Below, piece by piece: positions 27,646 to 37,981 of a stretch of 64,000 nucleotides of DNA. The translations under genes and the position numbers were made by a program. The stretch's first letter is position 1. Every line of letters starts with the position of its first letter. The notes beneath the pieces are model-generated. The model had not been told where the DNA came from. It saw only the letters and a program-made list of their open reading frames with translations, and ran no database searches. Source of the DNA: Methylophilales bacterium LSUCC0135 (GTDB lineage Bacteria > Pseudomonadota > Gammaproteobacteria > Burkholderiales > Methylophilaceae); contig MCAW01000003.1 of the NCBI GenBank assembly GCA_001704575.1, positions 1 to 64,000 of the forward strand. Reading direction: 5' to 3'.

Positions 27646-28458
27646 ATGCATCCCATGTTGACCAACGCGGTGAAAGCCGCGCGCCGTGCAGGCAATATCA
27701 TTACCCACGCCTCGCAAGATGTAGGCGCCCTGAAAATCCGCAGCAAAACCTACAACGATTTCGTCAGTGAAGTCGATCATGCGGCTGAGCGCGCCATCAT
27801 CGACACCCTCAAGGACGCTTACCCGACTCACGGCTTTCTCGGCGAAGAGAGCGGCAACAGCAACGAGGAAGCAGAGTACGTCTGGATTATCGATCCGCTC
27901 GACGGCACCACCAACTTTTTGCACAACTTTCCGCAATACTGCGTATCCATCGCTCTCATGCATCGCGGCCAGCTGACCCAGGCCGTGGTCTACGATCCCA
28001 ACCGCAACGATCTGTTCACGGCGACCAAGGGCCGTGGCGCTTTTCTCAATGACAGGCGCATTCGCGTGACTGGCCGCACCAAATTGCAGGAATCCATTAT
28101 CGGTACCGGCTTTCCGTTCCGCGACTTTACGCATCTTGACACTTATCTTTCCATGTTCAAGGACATGGTGAAGAAGACATCCGGTATCCGCCGCCCCGGT
28201 TCTGCCGCGCTGGATCTGGCTTATGTCGCCGCCGGCTGGTTCGACGGGTTCTGGGAGATCGGACTCTCGAAGTGGGATATCGCCGCCGGTGCGCTGCTGG
28301 TGCAGGAAGCCGGGGGAATCGTCGGCGATTTTGAAGGCAATGAAAGCTGGATCGATACCGGCAACATCGTTGCAGCCAACCCCAAGGTCTTTGCGCAGAT
28401 TCTGCAGACCATCACGCCGCACCTGACGCCAGAACTGAAATCGCCAGCCAGAGGCTGA
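27646..28458 (+). CDS. suhB: Inositol-1-monophosphatase family protein SuhB
   Basis: A 270-residue Mg-dependent phosphatase. It has metal-site motifs [19 protein letters not shown] and [15 protein letters not shown]. In E. coli SuhB also joins the rRNA antitermination complex, and that second role is likely but not readable here. Divergent from trmJ. mutS begins 4 bases after its stop, so the two are probably co-transcribed. Confidence 0.95.
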   Translation: MHPMLTNAVKAARRAGNIITHASQDVGALKIRSKTYNDFVSEVDHAAERAIIDTLKDAYPTHGFLGEESGNSNEEAEYVWIIDPLDGTTNFLHNFPQYCVSIALMHRGQLTQAVVYDPNRNDLFTATKGRGAFLNDRRIRVTGRTKLQESIIGTGFPFRDFTHLDTYLSMFKDMVKKTSGIRRPGSAALDLAYVAAGWFDGFWEIGLSKWDIAAGALLVQEAGGIVGDFEGNESWIDTGNIVAANPKVFAQILQTITPHLTPELKSPARG

Positions 28459-28462
28459 GTTC

Positions 28463-31012
28463 TTGAGCGAAGACGGTCTGCAACAGCATACGCCGATGAT
28501 GCGCCAGTATTTGCGCATCAAGGCGGAGCACCCCGATATGCTGCTGTTCTACCGCATGGGGGATTTCTACGAGCTCTTTCATGATGATGCGGAAAAGGCG
28601 GCCCGACTGCTCGGCATTACCCTGACCAGACGCGGCGCATCCAACGGCGAGCCGATCAGGATGGCCGGTGTGCCTTACCATGCTGCTGAGCAATATCTCG
28701 CCAAGCTGGCGAAAATGGGCGAGGCTGTCGCCATTTGCGAACAGGTCGGTGATCCGGCCAAATCCAAAGGGCCGGTCGAGCGTCAGGTGACGCGCATATT
28801 GACGCCGGGCACATTGACCGACAGCGCCCTGCTCGACGAATCGCGCGACAGCCTGCTGTTGGCTGTCTGTCCGGGCGATGGCGTTCTCGGACTTGCGCGT
28901 ATCAATCTGGCAGCCGGTCAATGTATTCTTAACGAAATTGCGCCCGGGCTTCTCGGTCAGGAATTACAGCGCATACGGCCCGCTGAGCTGCTGTTGCCGG
29001 ATGATTTTTCGCATGCGGCGATCGAGTTGCTTGCGTGCAGCCGTAAAAGGCTGGCACCGTGGCAGTTCGATGCTGATTCAGCGTTGCAGAGCCTCGCGCG
29101 GCAATTCGAAACACGCGACCTGGCCGGTTTCGGCGCTGATGGATTGACGGCAGCCATCGCCGCTGCCGGTGCGTTGCTCGATTACATCAAGCACACCCAG
29201 CGCACTGAATTGCCCCATATCACCAGCCTCAGGGTCGAGCAGAGTGAGGATTACATTCAGCTCGATGCCGCGACGCGTCGCAACCTCGAAATAGACCAGA
29301 CCTTGCAGGGCGAGACAAAACCGACTTTGTATTCCCTGCTGGATACCACCAGAACGCCAATGGGCGCGCGCTTGCTGCGTCAATGGTTGCATCATCCGCT
29401 GAGGGACGTTGCAGCGATACAGGCGCGCCAGCAGGCAGTCGATTGGCTGCAACGCGCTGGCCACACTGTTCTGCGCAGCTTGATGGCGGAGATCGGCGAT
29501 ATCGAGCGTATCACTGCGCGTATCGCCTTGAAAACTGCCAGGCCGCGTGATCTTTCAGGATTGCGTGAAAGTCTGCGTCAGCTCGCGCTGCTGGCGCCGG
29601 CGCTGCCGCAGGACAGCCTGCTGCTGCGCCAGCTCTCCGATGAAATGCAGGTACCGCAGGCCGTGGTCGATCTGCTCAATGCCGCGATCCGGCAGGAACC
29701 GGCGGCCGTGCTGCGCGAGGGCGGCGTGATTTCCGATGGTTATGACGGCGAGCTCGATGAGTTGCGTGGACTGCAGACCAATCACGGCGACTTTCTGTTG
29801 CGTTACGAGGCAGAAGAAAAAGCGCGCACCGGCATCCAGAATCTCAAGGTCGAATATAACAGCGTGCATGGCTTTTACATCGAAATCACCCGCACACAGG
29901 CTGAGCATGCACCGGCGGAATACCGCCGCAGGCAGACGCTCAAGAATGTCGAGCGATTCATCACGCCTGAGCTGAAAGCTTTTGAAGACAAGGTGTTGTC
30001 TGCCAACGAGCGGGCGCTGGCGCGTGAAAAGGCGCTTTATGAAGCATTGCTCGATGCATTGCTGCCGTTCATAGCGATGCTGCAACGCAACGCAGCTGCG
30101 CTGGCGCAGCTCGATGTGTTGAGCACCTTTGCTGAGCGCGCCGAAACCTTAAATTATGTCGCGCCGCAATTTTCCGATGAGGCGGGGCTGGAAATCGCCG
30201 GCGGACGCCACCCGGTCGTTGAGCAGATCGCCCAGCCTTTCATCGCCAATGATGTCTGCCTGACGCCCTACCGGCAGCTGTTGCTGATCACCGGGCCGAA
30301 TATGGGCGGTAAATCGACATTCATGCGGCAGACGGCGCTGATTACCCTGCTGGCGCATTGCGGCTGCCATGTTCCGGCGACTTCGGCACGCATCGGCAGG
30401 ATAGACCGGATTTTTACCCGCATCGGCGCTTCGGACGATCTCGCCGGCGGCCGTTCGACCTTCATGGTGGAAATGACCGAAACCGCCAACATTCTTCATA
30501 ACGCAACCGAACACAGTCTCGTGCTGCTCGATGAAATCGGCCGCGGAACTTCGACCTTTGATGGACTTTCGCTGGCCTGGGCGGTCGCGCGTCAATTATT
30601 GGAAAAAAACCGCAGCTATACCTTGTTTGCTACCCACTATTTCGAGCTGACGCGCATTGTCGAGGAGTTCAAGCAGGCGGCCAATGTGCATCTCGAGGCG
30701 GTTGAACACGGCAGGGGCATCGTTTTTCTGCACCGCGTCGAAGATGGCCCCGCCAGCCAGAGTTACGGATTGCAGGTCGCACAGCTAGCCGGCATCCCTA
30801 AACCGGTCGTGGCGATGGCGAGGCGCAAACTCGCACAACTGGAACAGCAGAATATAGAAGCGGGGCCGCAAGCGGATATGTTTGCTGCTACCATCGAGCC
30901 GCCGATGACACCGGATCACCCGGTTGTGGAAGCGCTGGAAACTGTTGACCCAGACGAGCTGACGCCGAGACAGGCGCTGGATACGTTATACAGGTTGAAG
31001 AAATTGCTTTGA
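28463..31012 (+). CDS. mutS: DNA mismatch repair protein MutS
   Basis: An 849-residue mismatch sensor. The mismatch-binding Phe-x-Glu is in [13 protein letters not shown] near residue 35, and the ATPase core has [13 protein letters not shown] (Walker A), [10 protein letters not shown] and [17 protein letters not shown], then ATHYFELT. The C-terminal tail ends with [16 protein letters not shown], the dimerisation region. A TTG start at 28463 with GAGG eight bases before it is preferred, since it keeps the usual [12 protein letters not shown] context. The next ATG is at residue 12. Downstream slyD is convergent. Confidence 0.96.
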   Translation: MSEDGLQQHTPMMRQYLRIKAEHPDMLLFYRMGDFYELFHDDAEKAARLLGITLTRRGASNGEPIRMAGVPYHAAEQYLAKLAKMGEAVAICEQVGDPAKSKGPVERQVTRILTPGTLTDSALLDESRDSLLLAVCPGDGVLGLARINLAAGQCILNEIAPGLLGQELQRIRPAELLLPDDFSHAAIELLACSRKRLAPWQFDADSALQSLARQFETRDLAGFGADGLTAAIAAAGALLDYIKHTQRTELPHITSLRVEQSEDYIQLDAATRRNLEIDQTLQGETKPTLYSLLDTTRTPMGARLLRQWLHHPLRDVAAIQARQQAVDWLQRAGHTVLRSLMAEIGDIERITARIALKTARPRDLSGLRESLRQLALLAPALPQDSLLLRQLSDEMQVPQAVVDLLNAAIRQEPAAVLREGGVISDGYDGELDELRGLQTNHGDFLLRYEAEEKARTGIQNLKVEYNSVHGFYIEITRTQAEHAPAEYRRRQTLKNVERFITPELKAFEDKVLSANERALAREKALYEALLDALLPFIAMLQRNAAALAQLDVLSTFAERAETLNYVAPQFSDEAGLEIAGGRHPVVEQIAQPFIANDVCLTPYRQLLLITGPNMGGKSTFMRQTALITLLAHCGCHVPATSARIGRIDRIFTRIGASDDLAGGRSTFMVEMTETANILHNATEHSLVLLDEIGRGTSTFDGLSLAWAVARQLLEKNRSYTLFATHYFELTRIVEEFKQAANVHLEAVEHGRGIVFLHRVEDGPASQSYGLQVAQLAGIPKPVVAMARRKLAQLEQQNIEAGPQADMFAATIEPPMTPDHPVVEALETVDPDELTPRQALDTLYRLKKLL

Positions 31013-31071
31013 GTGTTTGGTCTCTGCAAGGCTGCCGGCAGGTCTCGGCGCGGCAGCCGCGGAGGCAGTGC

Positions 31072-31551
31072 TTAGTGGTGATGACCGCCCGCACCGTGCA
31101 CGTGACCGTGCTCGACTTCTTCTGCGGCGGCGCTACGCACACCGGTCACCGTGGCTTTGAACAGCACGCGTTCGCCGGCCCAGGGGTGGTTGCCGTCGAC
31201 GACGACCTTGCCATCCTGGATGTCGGTGACCGTGTACAGAATGACATCGCCGGTTTCATCTTCGCCTTCAAACTGCATGCCGACTTTCAGATCCTTGGTG
31301 GGAAAGGCCGAGGCCGGTTCGATCTGTACCAGTTCCTCGTCGTAATCGCCGAAGGCATCGGCCGGCTCCAGGCCGATTTCAACCGAATCGCCGACCGATT
31401 TGCCGTGCAGTTCTTCTTCCACGCGCGGGAAGATATTGTCGTAGCCGCCATGCAGGTAGCTTACGGGCTCCGCACTGGATTCGAGGATGTTGCCTTCGCT
31501 GTCGCGGAGTTCGTAAGTCATGGAAACAACGGTGTTCATGGCAATTTGCAT
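31072..31551 (-). CDS. slyD: FKBP-type peptidyl-prolyl isomerase SlyD
   Basis: A 159-residue prolyl isomerase/chaperone. The FKBP domain starts VVSMTYELRDSEGNILESS and contains SYLHGGYDNIFPRVEEEL, with the inserted IF chaperone domain in the middle (residues about 70-130). The tail (HGHVHGAGGHHH) is histidine-rich, suggesting Ni/Zn binding as in E. coli SlyD, though shorter and lacking cysteines. Upstream bcp starts a likely two-gene unit. Confidence 0.92.
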   Translation of the reverse strand: MQIAMNTVVSMTYELRDSEGNILESSAEPVSYLHGGYDNIFPRVEEELHGKSVGDSVEIGLEPADAFGDYDEELVQIEPASAFPTKDLKVGMQFEGEDETGDVILYTVTDIQDGKVVVDGNHPWAGERVLFKATVTGVRSAAAEEVEHGHVHGAGGHHH

Positions 31552-31570
31552 GATAAAAGTACCTTAAGGT

Positions 31571-32032
31571 TTAGAGTGATTTAACGAGATTCAGTATTTC
31601 GTGGGCGTGGCCCTTGGCGCTGACGCCGTACTGACTATGCGCTATTTTACCTTCATCATCAATGATAAAGGTCGATCGCAGGATGCACATTTTGCGTAAG
31701 CCGTCCTTCTCTTTCTCCTGCCATACGCCGTATTTTTCGCAGACCTTGCCATCCACGTCGGCAAGCAGTTGCACGCTGAGGCCGTGTTTGTCACGAAAGC
31801 CGGCGTGGGTCAGGCAGTCATCCCTGCTGACGCCGATCACAACCGTGTTGGCCTTGGCAAATTCGTCGTCGAGATCAGTGAATTCGATTGCTTCAACCGT
31901 GCACCCCGGCGTGTCGTCTTTGGGGTAGAAATAAAGCACAACGGTTTTGCCGCGCAATCTGGAGAGCTTGAACATCTCCATGTCGGCATCCGGGATGGAA
32001 AAATCAGGCGCGTGATCGCCAATCTGCAGCAT
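31571..32032 (-). CDS. bcp: Thiol peroxidase Bcp/PrxQ
   Basis: A 153-residue peroxiredoxin that reduces hydroperoxides using a thioredoxin-type donor. The peroxidatic cysteine is C44 in PKDDTPGCTVEAIEF. The resolving cysteine found five residues later in most Bcp proteins is replaced by isoleucine, so this member either is 1-Cys or uses another cysteine (RDDCLTH, GKVCEKYG or KMCILRS). It precedes slyD with a 19-bp gap and is divergent from roxA. Confidence 0.95.
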   Translation of the reverse strand: MLQIGDHAPDFSIPDADMEMFKLSRLRGKTVVLYFYPKDDTPGCTVEAIEFTDLDDEFAKANTVVIGVSRDDCLTHAGFRDKHGLSVQLLADVDGKVCEKYGVWQEKEKDGLRKMCILRSTFIIDDEGKIAHSQYGVSAKGHAHEILNLVKSL

Positions 32033-32111
32033 AGGAGGGGGAAAGCCAAATGACAGTGATTCGATTCTAACCCATTTCTATTCCGCCTTTGCAATGCGCT
32101 ATCATGCAGTC

Positions 32112-33296
32112 ATGAAAAAAAATCCTTATCACGAACAACAGAAAGCCCTGCTGGGCGGCGTTTCGGCCAAGCAGTTTCTGAAGCAATACTGGCAAAAAAA
32201 GCCGCTCCTGATCAGGCAGGCAATACCGGGTTTCAAGGGCTTGCTGGACGGTAATGAACTGGCCGGGCTGGCCTGCGAAGAAGAGGTGCAGTCCAGGCTG
32301 GTCAGTTATGTCAGAAAACAATGGCAGGTGGAAGATGGCCCGTTCGATGAATCCCGCTTCGCCAGTCTCGGAAAAAAGCACTGGACACTGCTGGTTCAGG
32401 GTGTCAACCATCATCTGCCGGATGCTGCGGAATTGTTGCAACGATTCAATTTTGTTCCGCATGCGAGGCTGGATGATTTGATGGTAAGTTTTGCGCCTGA
32501 TGGCGGCGGTGTCGGTCCGCATTTCGATTCCTATGACGTTTTTCTTCTGCAGGGACAGGGTCAACGTCTATGGCGCGTTAGCCAGCAGAAGGATCTCACG
32601 CTGATCGACAATGCCCCACTGAAGATATTGCAGAATTTCGATACCGAGCAGGAATACCTGCTGGAGCCGGGCGACATGTTGTATCTGCCGCCCCATGTGG
32701 CGCACTGGGGCATTGCCGTCGGTGATTGCATGACATACTCAATTGGCTTTCGTGCCCCATCGGCACAGGAACTGGCCACCGAATTTCTCGGTTATCTGCA
32801 GGAAAGAATCTCACTGCAAGGTATGTATGCGGATGCGAGTCTGAGCTTGCAAAAGCATCCGGCCGAGATCGGCGAGGATATGGTGACGCGGGTCAGCGCC
32901 ATGCTGAAGAAAATACGCTGGAACAAGCAGTCGGTAGGAGAGTTCCTCGGGGTCTATCTAACAGAGCCAAAGCCGCATATCGTCTTTGAGTCGCGCAGCA
33001 AGGCCAGCCTGGCACAATTCGTAAAATCGGTCGCAGCGAGCGGCCTAAGTCTCGACTTGAAAACGCAGTCACTTTTTTTCGGCGACCGGTTTTTCATCAA
33101 TGGCGAATCCATTGCAATGGCCCCGCACTGGCAGCAATGTCTCAGGCAGTTGGCAGATGACAGAGCCTTGCCGGCGGATGCTGTCAACGAGGATCTGATG
33201 CAGGATACCGGTTTCATGCAATGTTTGTTTGATTGGTATGTTGCCGGCTATCTGCATGCCGGTAAGAACCACGGTTACGGAGGGCTTGCAGAGTGA
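32112..33296 (+). CDS. roxA: Ribosomal protein L16 arginine hydroxylase RoxA-type (cupin/JmjC oxygenase)
   Basis: A 394-residue 2-oxoglutarate/Fe(II) oxygenase of the YcfD/RoxA family, which hydroxylates an arginine of ribosomal protein L16 in E. coli. It has FLKQYWQKKPLLIRQAIPGF at the start, the iron-binding H-x-D in VGPHFDSYDVFLLQGQGQR, the distal histidine in LPPHVAHWGIAVGD, and YSIGFRAPS. ATG 32112 is chosen over one six codons earlier as it matches the family start. Its stop overlaps the next gene. Identity of the L16 substrate is taken from the family. Confidence 0.88.
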   Translation: MKKNPYHEQQKALLGGVSAKQFLKQYWQKKPLLIRQAIPGFKGLLDGNELAGLACEEEVQSRLVSYVRKQWQVEDGPFDESRFASLGKKHWTLLVQGVNHHLPDAAELLQRFNFVPHARLDDLMVSFAPDGGGVGPHFDSYDVFLLQGQGQRLWRVSQQKDLTLIDNAPLKILQNFDTEQEYLLEPGDMLYLPPHVAHWGIAVGDCMTYSIGFRAPSAQELATEFLGYLQERISLQGMYADASLSLQKHPAEIGEDMVTRVSAMLKKIRWNKQSVGEFLGVYLTEPKPHIVFESRSKASLAQFVKSVAASGLSLDLKTQSLFFGDRFFINGESIAMAPHWQQCLRQLADDRALPADAVNEDLMQDTGFMQCLFDWYVAGYLHAGKNHGYGGLAE

Positions 33297-33790
33297 ATGC
33301 AGTGCAGGAATTGCAGCCCAATCAGGTGATTCTTGGGGAACGTAACTACGAAGCTGCAACGGCGCTTCTGATTGGCCGCGCCAGGCGGGAACTGCGAATT
33401 TTTGACCCCAACCTTGGCCGGGGCGGTTATCAGAGCATTCAGGTGCATGATCTGTTGAGTCGCTTTCTGACTGCAGATCGTCAGAATCGCCTCACCATCA
33501 TCATGCATGACAGCGAGTTTCTGACCAGTCGATGCCCCCGACTGATTCACCTTTTGCGCCAATATGCTCATGCCATGACCATCTGCCTGACCGAAGGCCG
33601 CGCGCAGGCCGCGCAGGATGCCTTCGTGCTGGCGGATGAAGGAGACTATCTGCATCGGTTTCATGTTGATCATGCAAGATTCAAGTATCAGCTGGACAAC
33701 AAGGTGGCAGCTAAGCCTTTGCACGAGCGTTTCGGCCAATTGCAGCAGGCGTCACATACAAGATTAAGTGCAGTATCGCTTGGCTTGTAA
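33293..33790 (+). CDS. DUF7931-type conserved protein
   Basis: A 165-residue protein with ILGERNYEAATALLIGRARR, LRIFDPNLGRGGYQS, LTIIMHDSEFLTSRCPRLI, and FHVDHARFKYQLDNKVAAKP. This layout resembles the DUF7931 domain, which in other bacteria is often fused behind a GNAT acetyltransferase domain and has a phospholipase D-like look. Here it stands alone. The GTG start at 33293 overlaps the roxA stop, so the two are translationally coupled, hinting at a joint role. Function unknown. Family name given with moderate certainty. Confidence 0.7.
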   Translation: MNAVQELQPNQVILGERNYEAATALLIGRARRELRIFDPNLGRGGYQSIQVHDLLSRFLTADRQNRLTIIMHDSEFLTSRCPRLIHLLRQYAHAMTICLTEGRAQAAQDAFVLADEGDYLHRFHVDHARFKYQLDNKVAAKPLHERFGQLQQASHTRLSAVSLGL

Positions 33791-34147
33791 GGGTAAATCC
33801 ATGGGTTTATATAATAAAAATGATTACCGGTCTCTTTCATGGGGCGCCGCATAGCGGCCTTGCCTTCAATATTCGCTGAAGCAATATGCAGTTCAGCGTT
33901 GGACACTTTGTATCATGCAGCGTTGAAATTCAAATTCAAGCCTGGTTTTAAACGTTTAAGTAGTTTTGTCCCTATTTCGCTTGTTCCTGTCCAGCCGAAA
34001 GTGGGTCTGTGCTTTGCGGATAAGCGTGTTAAGCGGGGAGTATGGCGACTGGTTTTGAGAGCGCGGGTAGGAAGTAGGGGGCATTGGATGCCGGCCAGCA
34101 GCTGTCGAGCAGAAGCCCTATGCTGATGGCCGATGTGTAAACGCTGA
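33791..34147. other. 357-bp convergent intergenic region
   Basis: Between the DUF7931-type gene and apbC, whose stops face each other. A 95-codon plus-strand frame (33839-34126) exists but has no ribosome-binding site, no recognisable domain and a Cys/Trp-rich, unnatural composition, so I do not call it. No terminator, RNA gene or repeat could be supported. Confidence 0.5.
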
Positions 34148-35236
34148 TCAGGTACTCTGAATCACGATATTGGGGAACTTGCTGCTGTGATCCAGCGCTT
34201 GTTGCGAGAGTTTGATGCCGACCGTGCGGGCGATCTGTCTGTAGGTGGCGGCGATCTTGCTGTCCGGTTCGGCGATGACGGTCGGCTTGCCGCCATCTGA
34301 TTGTTCGCGGATTCTGATATCGAGCGGCAGGCTGCCGAGTAGGTCGACGTTATAATCCTTGCACATTTCTGCGCCGCCGCCGGTACCGAAAATGTGTTCT
34401 TCATGGCCGCATTTCGAGCAGATATGGGTGCTCATGTTTTCCACGATGCCTAGAATGGGGACGCCAACTTTTTCGAACATTTTCAGTCCCTTGCGAGCAT
34501 CCAGCAGGGCGATATCCTGTGGCGTGGTAACAATGACGGCGCCGGTGACGGGAATTTTTTGCGACAGTGTCAGCTGAATGTCGCCGGTACCGGGCGGCAG
34601 GTCGATGACCAGGTAGTCGAGGTTTTTCCATTGCGTTTCACGCAACAGTTGTTCGAGCGCACCGGTGACCATGGGGCCACGCCAGACCATGGGCGTGTCG
34701 ACATCGACCAGAAAACCGATCGACATCGCTTGTATGCCATGCGCCTGCAACGGTTCCATGCTCTTGCCGTCGACGCTTTCCGGACGGGCCGAGATGCCGA
34801 GCATCTGCGGTTGCGAAGGGCCGTAGATATCGGCATCGAGTATGCCGACGCTGGCGCCTTCGGCAGCGAGCGCCAGTGCGAGATTGACTGCGGTGGTGGA
34901 TTTGCCGACACCGCCCTTGCCGGAGGCGACGGCAATGATGTTCTTGATGTTGGGCAACAACTGCACGCCGCGTTGTACGCTGTGTGGCACGATACGGCTA
35001 CCGACGTTGACGGTAATGTTGCCGATATCAGGCAGTGCTTGCAGTTTTGATGTGACCAATTGGCGGATTTCATCCTGCACTGATGCGGAAGGGTAGCCGA
35101 GAACGATGTCCAGCGATACGTTACTGCCATCCACGCGGATGTTTCTTGCACATTTGCTGCTTATGAAGTCTTTGCCGGTATTGGGATCCTGAATTTCCTG
35201 CAGTGCTTTTTGAATCTGTGATTCCGAGATGGCCAT
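34148..35236 (-). CDS. apbC: Fe-S carrier ATPase ApbC/Mrp
   Basis: A 362-residue P-loop NTPase of the Mrp/Nbp35 group that carries Fe-S clusters to target proteins. An N-terminal MIP18-like domain (residues about 1-90, QIQKALQEIQDPNTGKDFIS) precedes the deviant Walker A IAVASGKGGVGKSTTAVNLA and VGILDADIYGPSQPQML. The cluster-binding C-x-x-C is in THICSKCGHEEHIFG. Divergent from metG, an arrangement conserved across many proteobacteria. Confidence 0.95.
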   Translation of the reverse strand: MAISESQIQKALQEIQDPNTGKDFISSKCARNIRVDGSNVSLDIVLGYPSASVQDEIRQLVTSKLQALPDIGNITVNVGSRIVPHSVQRGVQLLPNIKNIIAVASGKGGVGKSTTAVNLALALAAEGASVGILDADIYGPSQPQMLGISARPESVDGKSMEPLQAHGIQAMSIGFLVDVDTPMVWRGPMVTGALEQLLRETQWKNLDYLVIDLPPGTGDIQLTLSQKIPVTGAVIVTTPQDIALLDARKGLKMFEKVGVPILGIVENMSTHICSKCGHEEHIFGTGGGAEMCKDYNVDLLGSLPLDIRIREQSDGGKPTVIAEPDSKIAATYRQIARTVGIKLSQQALDHSSKFPNIVIQST

Positions 35237-35426
35237 GCCGTAATCCTGCTCATGCTTTGAATAAATTGAGACTGCAATTCTAGCCTATGCGGCAAAGTGG
35301 TGCATGTGAAATGCGGCAGATTTTTCATGGCGGTTTACACACTGTAGCCTTGCCGAGATAAGCTGAGCGCAAGCACGTGGCATTTGTTAAAATGCCGTTC
35401 TTGTTCTGTCACTTAAGCCTGCATTC

Positions 35427-37508
35427 ATGTCCGATATAAAGCCGCGCAAAATCCTCGTTACCTCCGCCTTACCTTATGCCAACGGCAGCATTCACCTCGG
35501 GCATCTGGTCGAATACATTCAGACCGATATCTGGGTGCGCTTCCAGAAAATGCAGGGACATGAGGTGCACTATGTCTGCGCCGACGACACGCACGGCACG
35601 CCCATCATGCTGCGCGCGGAAAAGGAGGGCATTACGCCGGAGCAGTTGATCGAACGTGTGCATGCCGAACATAGCGCCGATTTTGCCGGTTTTTTGGTGG
35701 CGTTCGACAACTACTATTCGACCAATTCGGAAGAAAATCGCGAACTGGCGAGCGGCATCTACAAGGCGCTGAAGGCCAACGGCAAGATCGCGACCAGAAC
35801 CATCGAGCAGTTCTTCGACCCGATCAAGAACATGTTTCTGCCGGATCGCTTCATCAAGGGCGAGTGCCCGAAGTGCCATGCCAAGGATCAGTACGGCGAT
35901 TCCTGCGAAGTCTGTGGCGCTACCTACAACCCGACCGAGCTGATCAATCCGTTCTCTGCGGTTTCCGGTGCGGCGCCGGTGCGCAAGGAAACCGAGCATT
36001 ACTTCTTCAAGCTCTCCGAGTGCGAGGAATTCCTCACGAGCTGGACCCGTTCCGGCACCTTGCAGCCGGAAGCTGCCAACAAAATGGGCGAGTGGTTCGA
36101 GTCCGGCCTGTCTGATTGGGATATTTCGCGCGATGCGCCGTATTTCGGCTTCGAGATTCCCGATGCGCCGGGCAAGTATTTTTATGTCTGGCTCGATGCG
36201 CCGATCGGCTATATGGCCAGTTTCAAACATCTGTGTCAGAAGGCCGGGCTGGATTTCGATGAATACTGGAAAGCGGACAGCAACGCCGAGCTTTATCACT
36301 TCATCGGCAAGGATATCCTCTATTTTCATGCCCTGTTTTGGCCCGCCACATTGCAGTATTCCGGCTACCGCACGCCGACCAAAGTCTTCGCCCACGGCTT
36401 TCTGACCGTCAACGGCGAGAAAATGTCGAAGTCGCGCGGCACCTTCATCACTGCCGGCAGCTATCTGGAACATGTGAAAAACCCGGAATACCTGCGCTAT
36501 TACTACGCTGCCAAGCTCAACAGCACGATGGAAGACATCGACCTCAATCTGGAGGATTTCGTCGCGCGCGTGAATTCCGATCTGGTCGGCAAATACATCA
36601 ACATCGCCAGCCGCACGGCGGGGTTCATCAACAAGCGTTTCGACGGCAAACTTGATCCGAGCGGCAACAATCCGGTGGTTGCCGAAATGCAGGCGCAAGC
36701 TGCGGTCATTGCCGATAGTTACGAGCAGCGCGATTTCGGCAAGGCTTTGCGTGAAATCATGCGGCTGGCCGATATTGCCAATGGCTTTGTGGCAGAAAAA
36801 GCGCCATGGGTGATGGCGAAGGACGAGGCGCAGTCTGCTGCTTTGCAGGCAGTCTGCTCGGACGCGCTGGAAATGTTCCGCTTGCTGACGCTCTACCTAA
36901 AACCGATACTACCGCGTCTGGCCACGCAGATCGAAGCGTTCCTTGGGGGAGCTCCCATGGACTGGCATAGCGTCAGCCTCGGATTGCCTGCCGGACATGT
37001 CATCAAATCCTATGAGCACCTGATTACCCGTATCGACCCCAAACAGATAGACGCCATGATTGAAGCCAACAAGGAATCTCTGCAGCCGGCAGCGCAGCCG
37101 CATTCACAAACCCGCCATGCCCAACATCAGCAGAACGAAGCCAAGCCTGCAAGTGAGGCCAAGGCTACAAGCGAAGACAGCTATATTTCCATTGAGGATT
37201 TCACCAAAGTGGACCTGCGCATCGCCCGTATCGTCAACGCCGAGCATGTCGAGGGCGCAGAAAAGCTGCTGAAATTGAGTCTCGATATCGGTGAAGAGAA
37301 GCCGCGTCAGGTGTTCGCCGGCATCAAGTCGGCTTATGACCCGGAGACGCTGAAGGGCAGGTTGACGGTGATGGTCGCCAACCTGGCGCCGCGCAAGATG
37401 AAATTCGGTATGTCTGAAGGCATGGTGCTGGCCGCCAGCGACGAACGCGGTGGGCCGTTCATTCTTTCGCCGGACAGTGGTGCCGAGCCGGGCATGCGCG
37501 TGAAGTAG
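35427..37508 (+). CDS. metG: Methionyl-tRNA synthetase
   Basis: A 693-residue class I synthetase. The HIGH-type motif is in [13 protein letters not shown], zinc ligands in [20 protein letters not shown], and the KMSKS in [12 protein letters not shown]. After the anticodon-binding helical domain, a Gln/Ala/His-rich linker (about residues 550-585) leads to the C-terminal tRNA-binding domain ([20 protein letters not shown]), which also dimerises the enzyme. The gene ends at a bidirectional terminator. Confidence 0.98.
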   Translation: MSDIKPRKILVTSALPYANGSIHLGHLVEYIQTDIWVRFQKMQGHEVHYVCADDTHGTPIMLRAEKEGITPEQLIERVHAEHSADFAGFLVAFDNYYSTNSEENRELASGIYKALKANGKIATRTIEQFFDPIKNMFLPDRFIKGECPKCHAKDQYGDSCEVCGATYNPTELINPFSAVSGAAPVRKETEHYFFKLSECEEFLTSWTRSGTLQPEAANKMGEWFESGLSDWDISRDAPYFGFEIPDAPGKYFYVWLDAPIGYMASFKHLCQKAGLDFDEYWKADSNAELYHFIGKDILYFHALFWPATLQYSGYRTPTKVFAHGFLTVNGEKMSKSRGTFITAGSYLEHVKNPEYLRYYYAAKLNSTMEDIDLNLEDFVARVNSDLVGKYINIASRTAGFINKRFDGKLDPSGNNPVVAEMQAQAAVIADSYEQRDFGKALREIMRLADIANGFVAEKAPWVMAKDEAQSAALQAVCSDALEMFRLLTLYLKPILPRLATQIEAFLGGAPMDWHSVSLGLPAGHVIKSYEHLITRIDPKQIDAMIEANKESLQPAAQPHSQTRHAQHQQNEAKPASEAKATSEDSYISIEDFTKVDLRIARIVNAEHVEGAEKLLKLSLDIGEEKPRQVFAGIKSAYDPETLKGRLTVMVANLAPRKMKFGMSEGMVLAASDERGGPFILSPDSGAEPGMRVK

Positions 37509-37542
37509 TGATATCGAATGACAGATACACCGGTATGACAGC

Positions 37543-37571
37543 AAAAAGCCCCGGCTGAACCGGGGCTTTTT
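37543..37571. terminator. Bidirectional terminator between metG and the comEA-like gene
   Basis: AAAAAGCCCCGG / CCGGGGCTTTTT stem with a 5-base loop between the two convergent genes. It ends in Ts on both strands. Confidence 0.93.
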
Positions 37572-37589
37572 CATGGTTGCAGCATGCTG

Positions 37590-37877
37590 CTATTTTTTCT
37601 CGGGTGCCGCCGCCTTTTTTGCTTTGCCTACGGTCAGGTCAGCGCGCATCTTGTCGATGCTGGCTTTACCCAGTCCCTTGACGTTCTCCAGATCATCGAC
37701 CGATTTGAACGCGCCGTTCTTTTTACGGTAATCGACGATCGCCTGTGCTTTTTTTGGGCCGATGCCGTTAACCGCCTCCAGTTCGGCAACGGTCGCCGAA
37801 TTGATATCGACTGCGGCCCAGGCCGGGGCAATGGAAAAAGCCAGGAGACTTGCAATAACTAGTAGCAGTTTCTTCAT
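37590..37877 (-). CDS. ComEA-like helix-hairpin-helix protein
   Basis: A 95-residue secreted protein. It has a signal peptide (MKKLLLVIASLLAFSIAPAW, cleavage after AWA) followed by a tandem helix-hairpin-helix domain: VDINSATVAELEAVNGIGPK, KAQAIVDYRKKNGAFKSVDD and LENVKGLGKASIDKMR. The tail is basic. Such proteins bind double-stranded DNA non-specifically in the periplasm and help pull it in during natural transformation. Whether the bacterium is competent is not shown. Confidence 0.9.
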   Translation of the reverse strand: MKKLLLVIASLLAFSIAPAWAAVDINSATVAELEAVNGIGPKKAQAIVDYRKKNGAFKSVDDLENVKGLGKASIDKMRADLTVGKAKKAAAPEKK

Positions 37878-37901
37878 TTTTATTGCTCCTACATAGAATT
37901 G

Positions 37902-37925
37902 AAAAACCGGCCTGAGATAGCCGGC
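37902..37925 (-). terminator. Terminator in the pyrF-comEA gap
   Basis: On the minus strand CCGGC, an 8-base loop and GCCGG are followed by five Ts. It should end transcripts from the lapA-lapB-pyrF operon, but it lies only 25 bp before the comEA-like start, so it may instead act as an attenuator for that gene. Confidence 0.7.
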
Positions 37926-37928
37926 AAC

Positions 37929-37964
37929 GTTTGCATAACCTATTCATAAAAAAGTTATGCAAAC
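37929..37964. repeat. 11-bp perfect inverted repeat downstream of pyrF
   Basis: GTTTGCATAAC (37929-37939) and GTTATGCAAAC (37954-37964) form a perfect inverted repeat around a 14-base AT-rich spacer. It lies between pyrF and the terminator above. It could be an operator for the comEA-like gene or a 3'-end hairpin of the pyrF transcript. It does not match the dif consensus. Confidence 0.6.
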
Positions 37965-37981
37965 GAACAATACACCAAATT

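Noticed and set aside
33839-34126. 95-codon plus-strand open frame
   Set aside because: No ribosome-binding site or domain, and unusual composition. Treated as non-coding.
37929-37964. dif-like recombination site
   Set aside because: The inverted repeat has 11-bp arms with a 14-base spacer. It lacks the 6-base central spacer and conserved XerC/XerD arms of dif.
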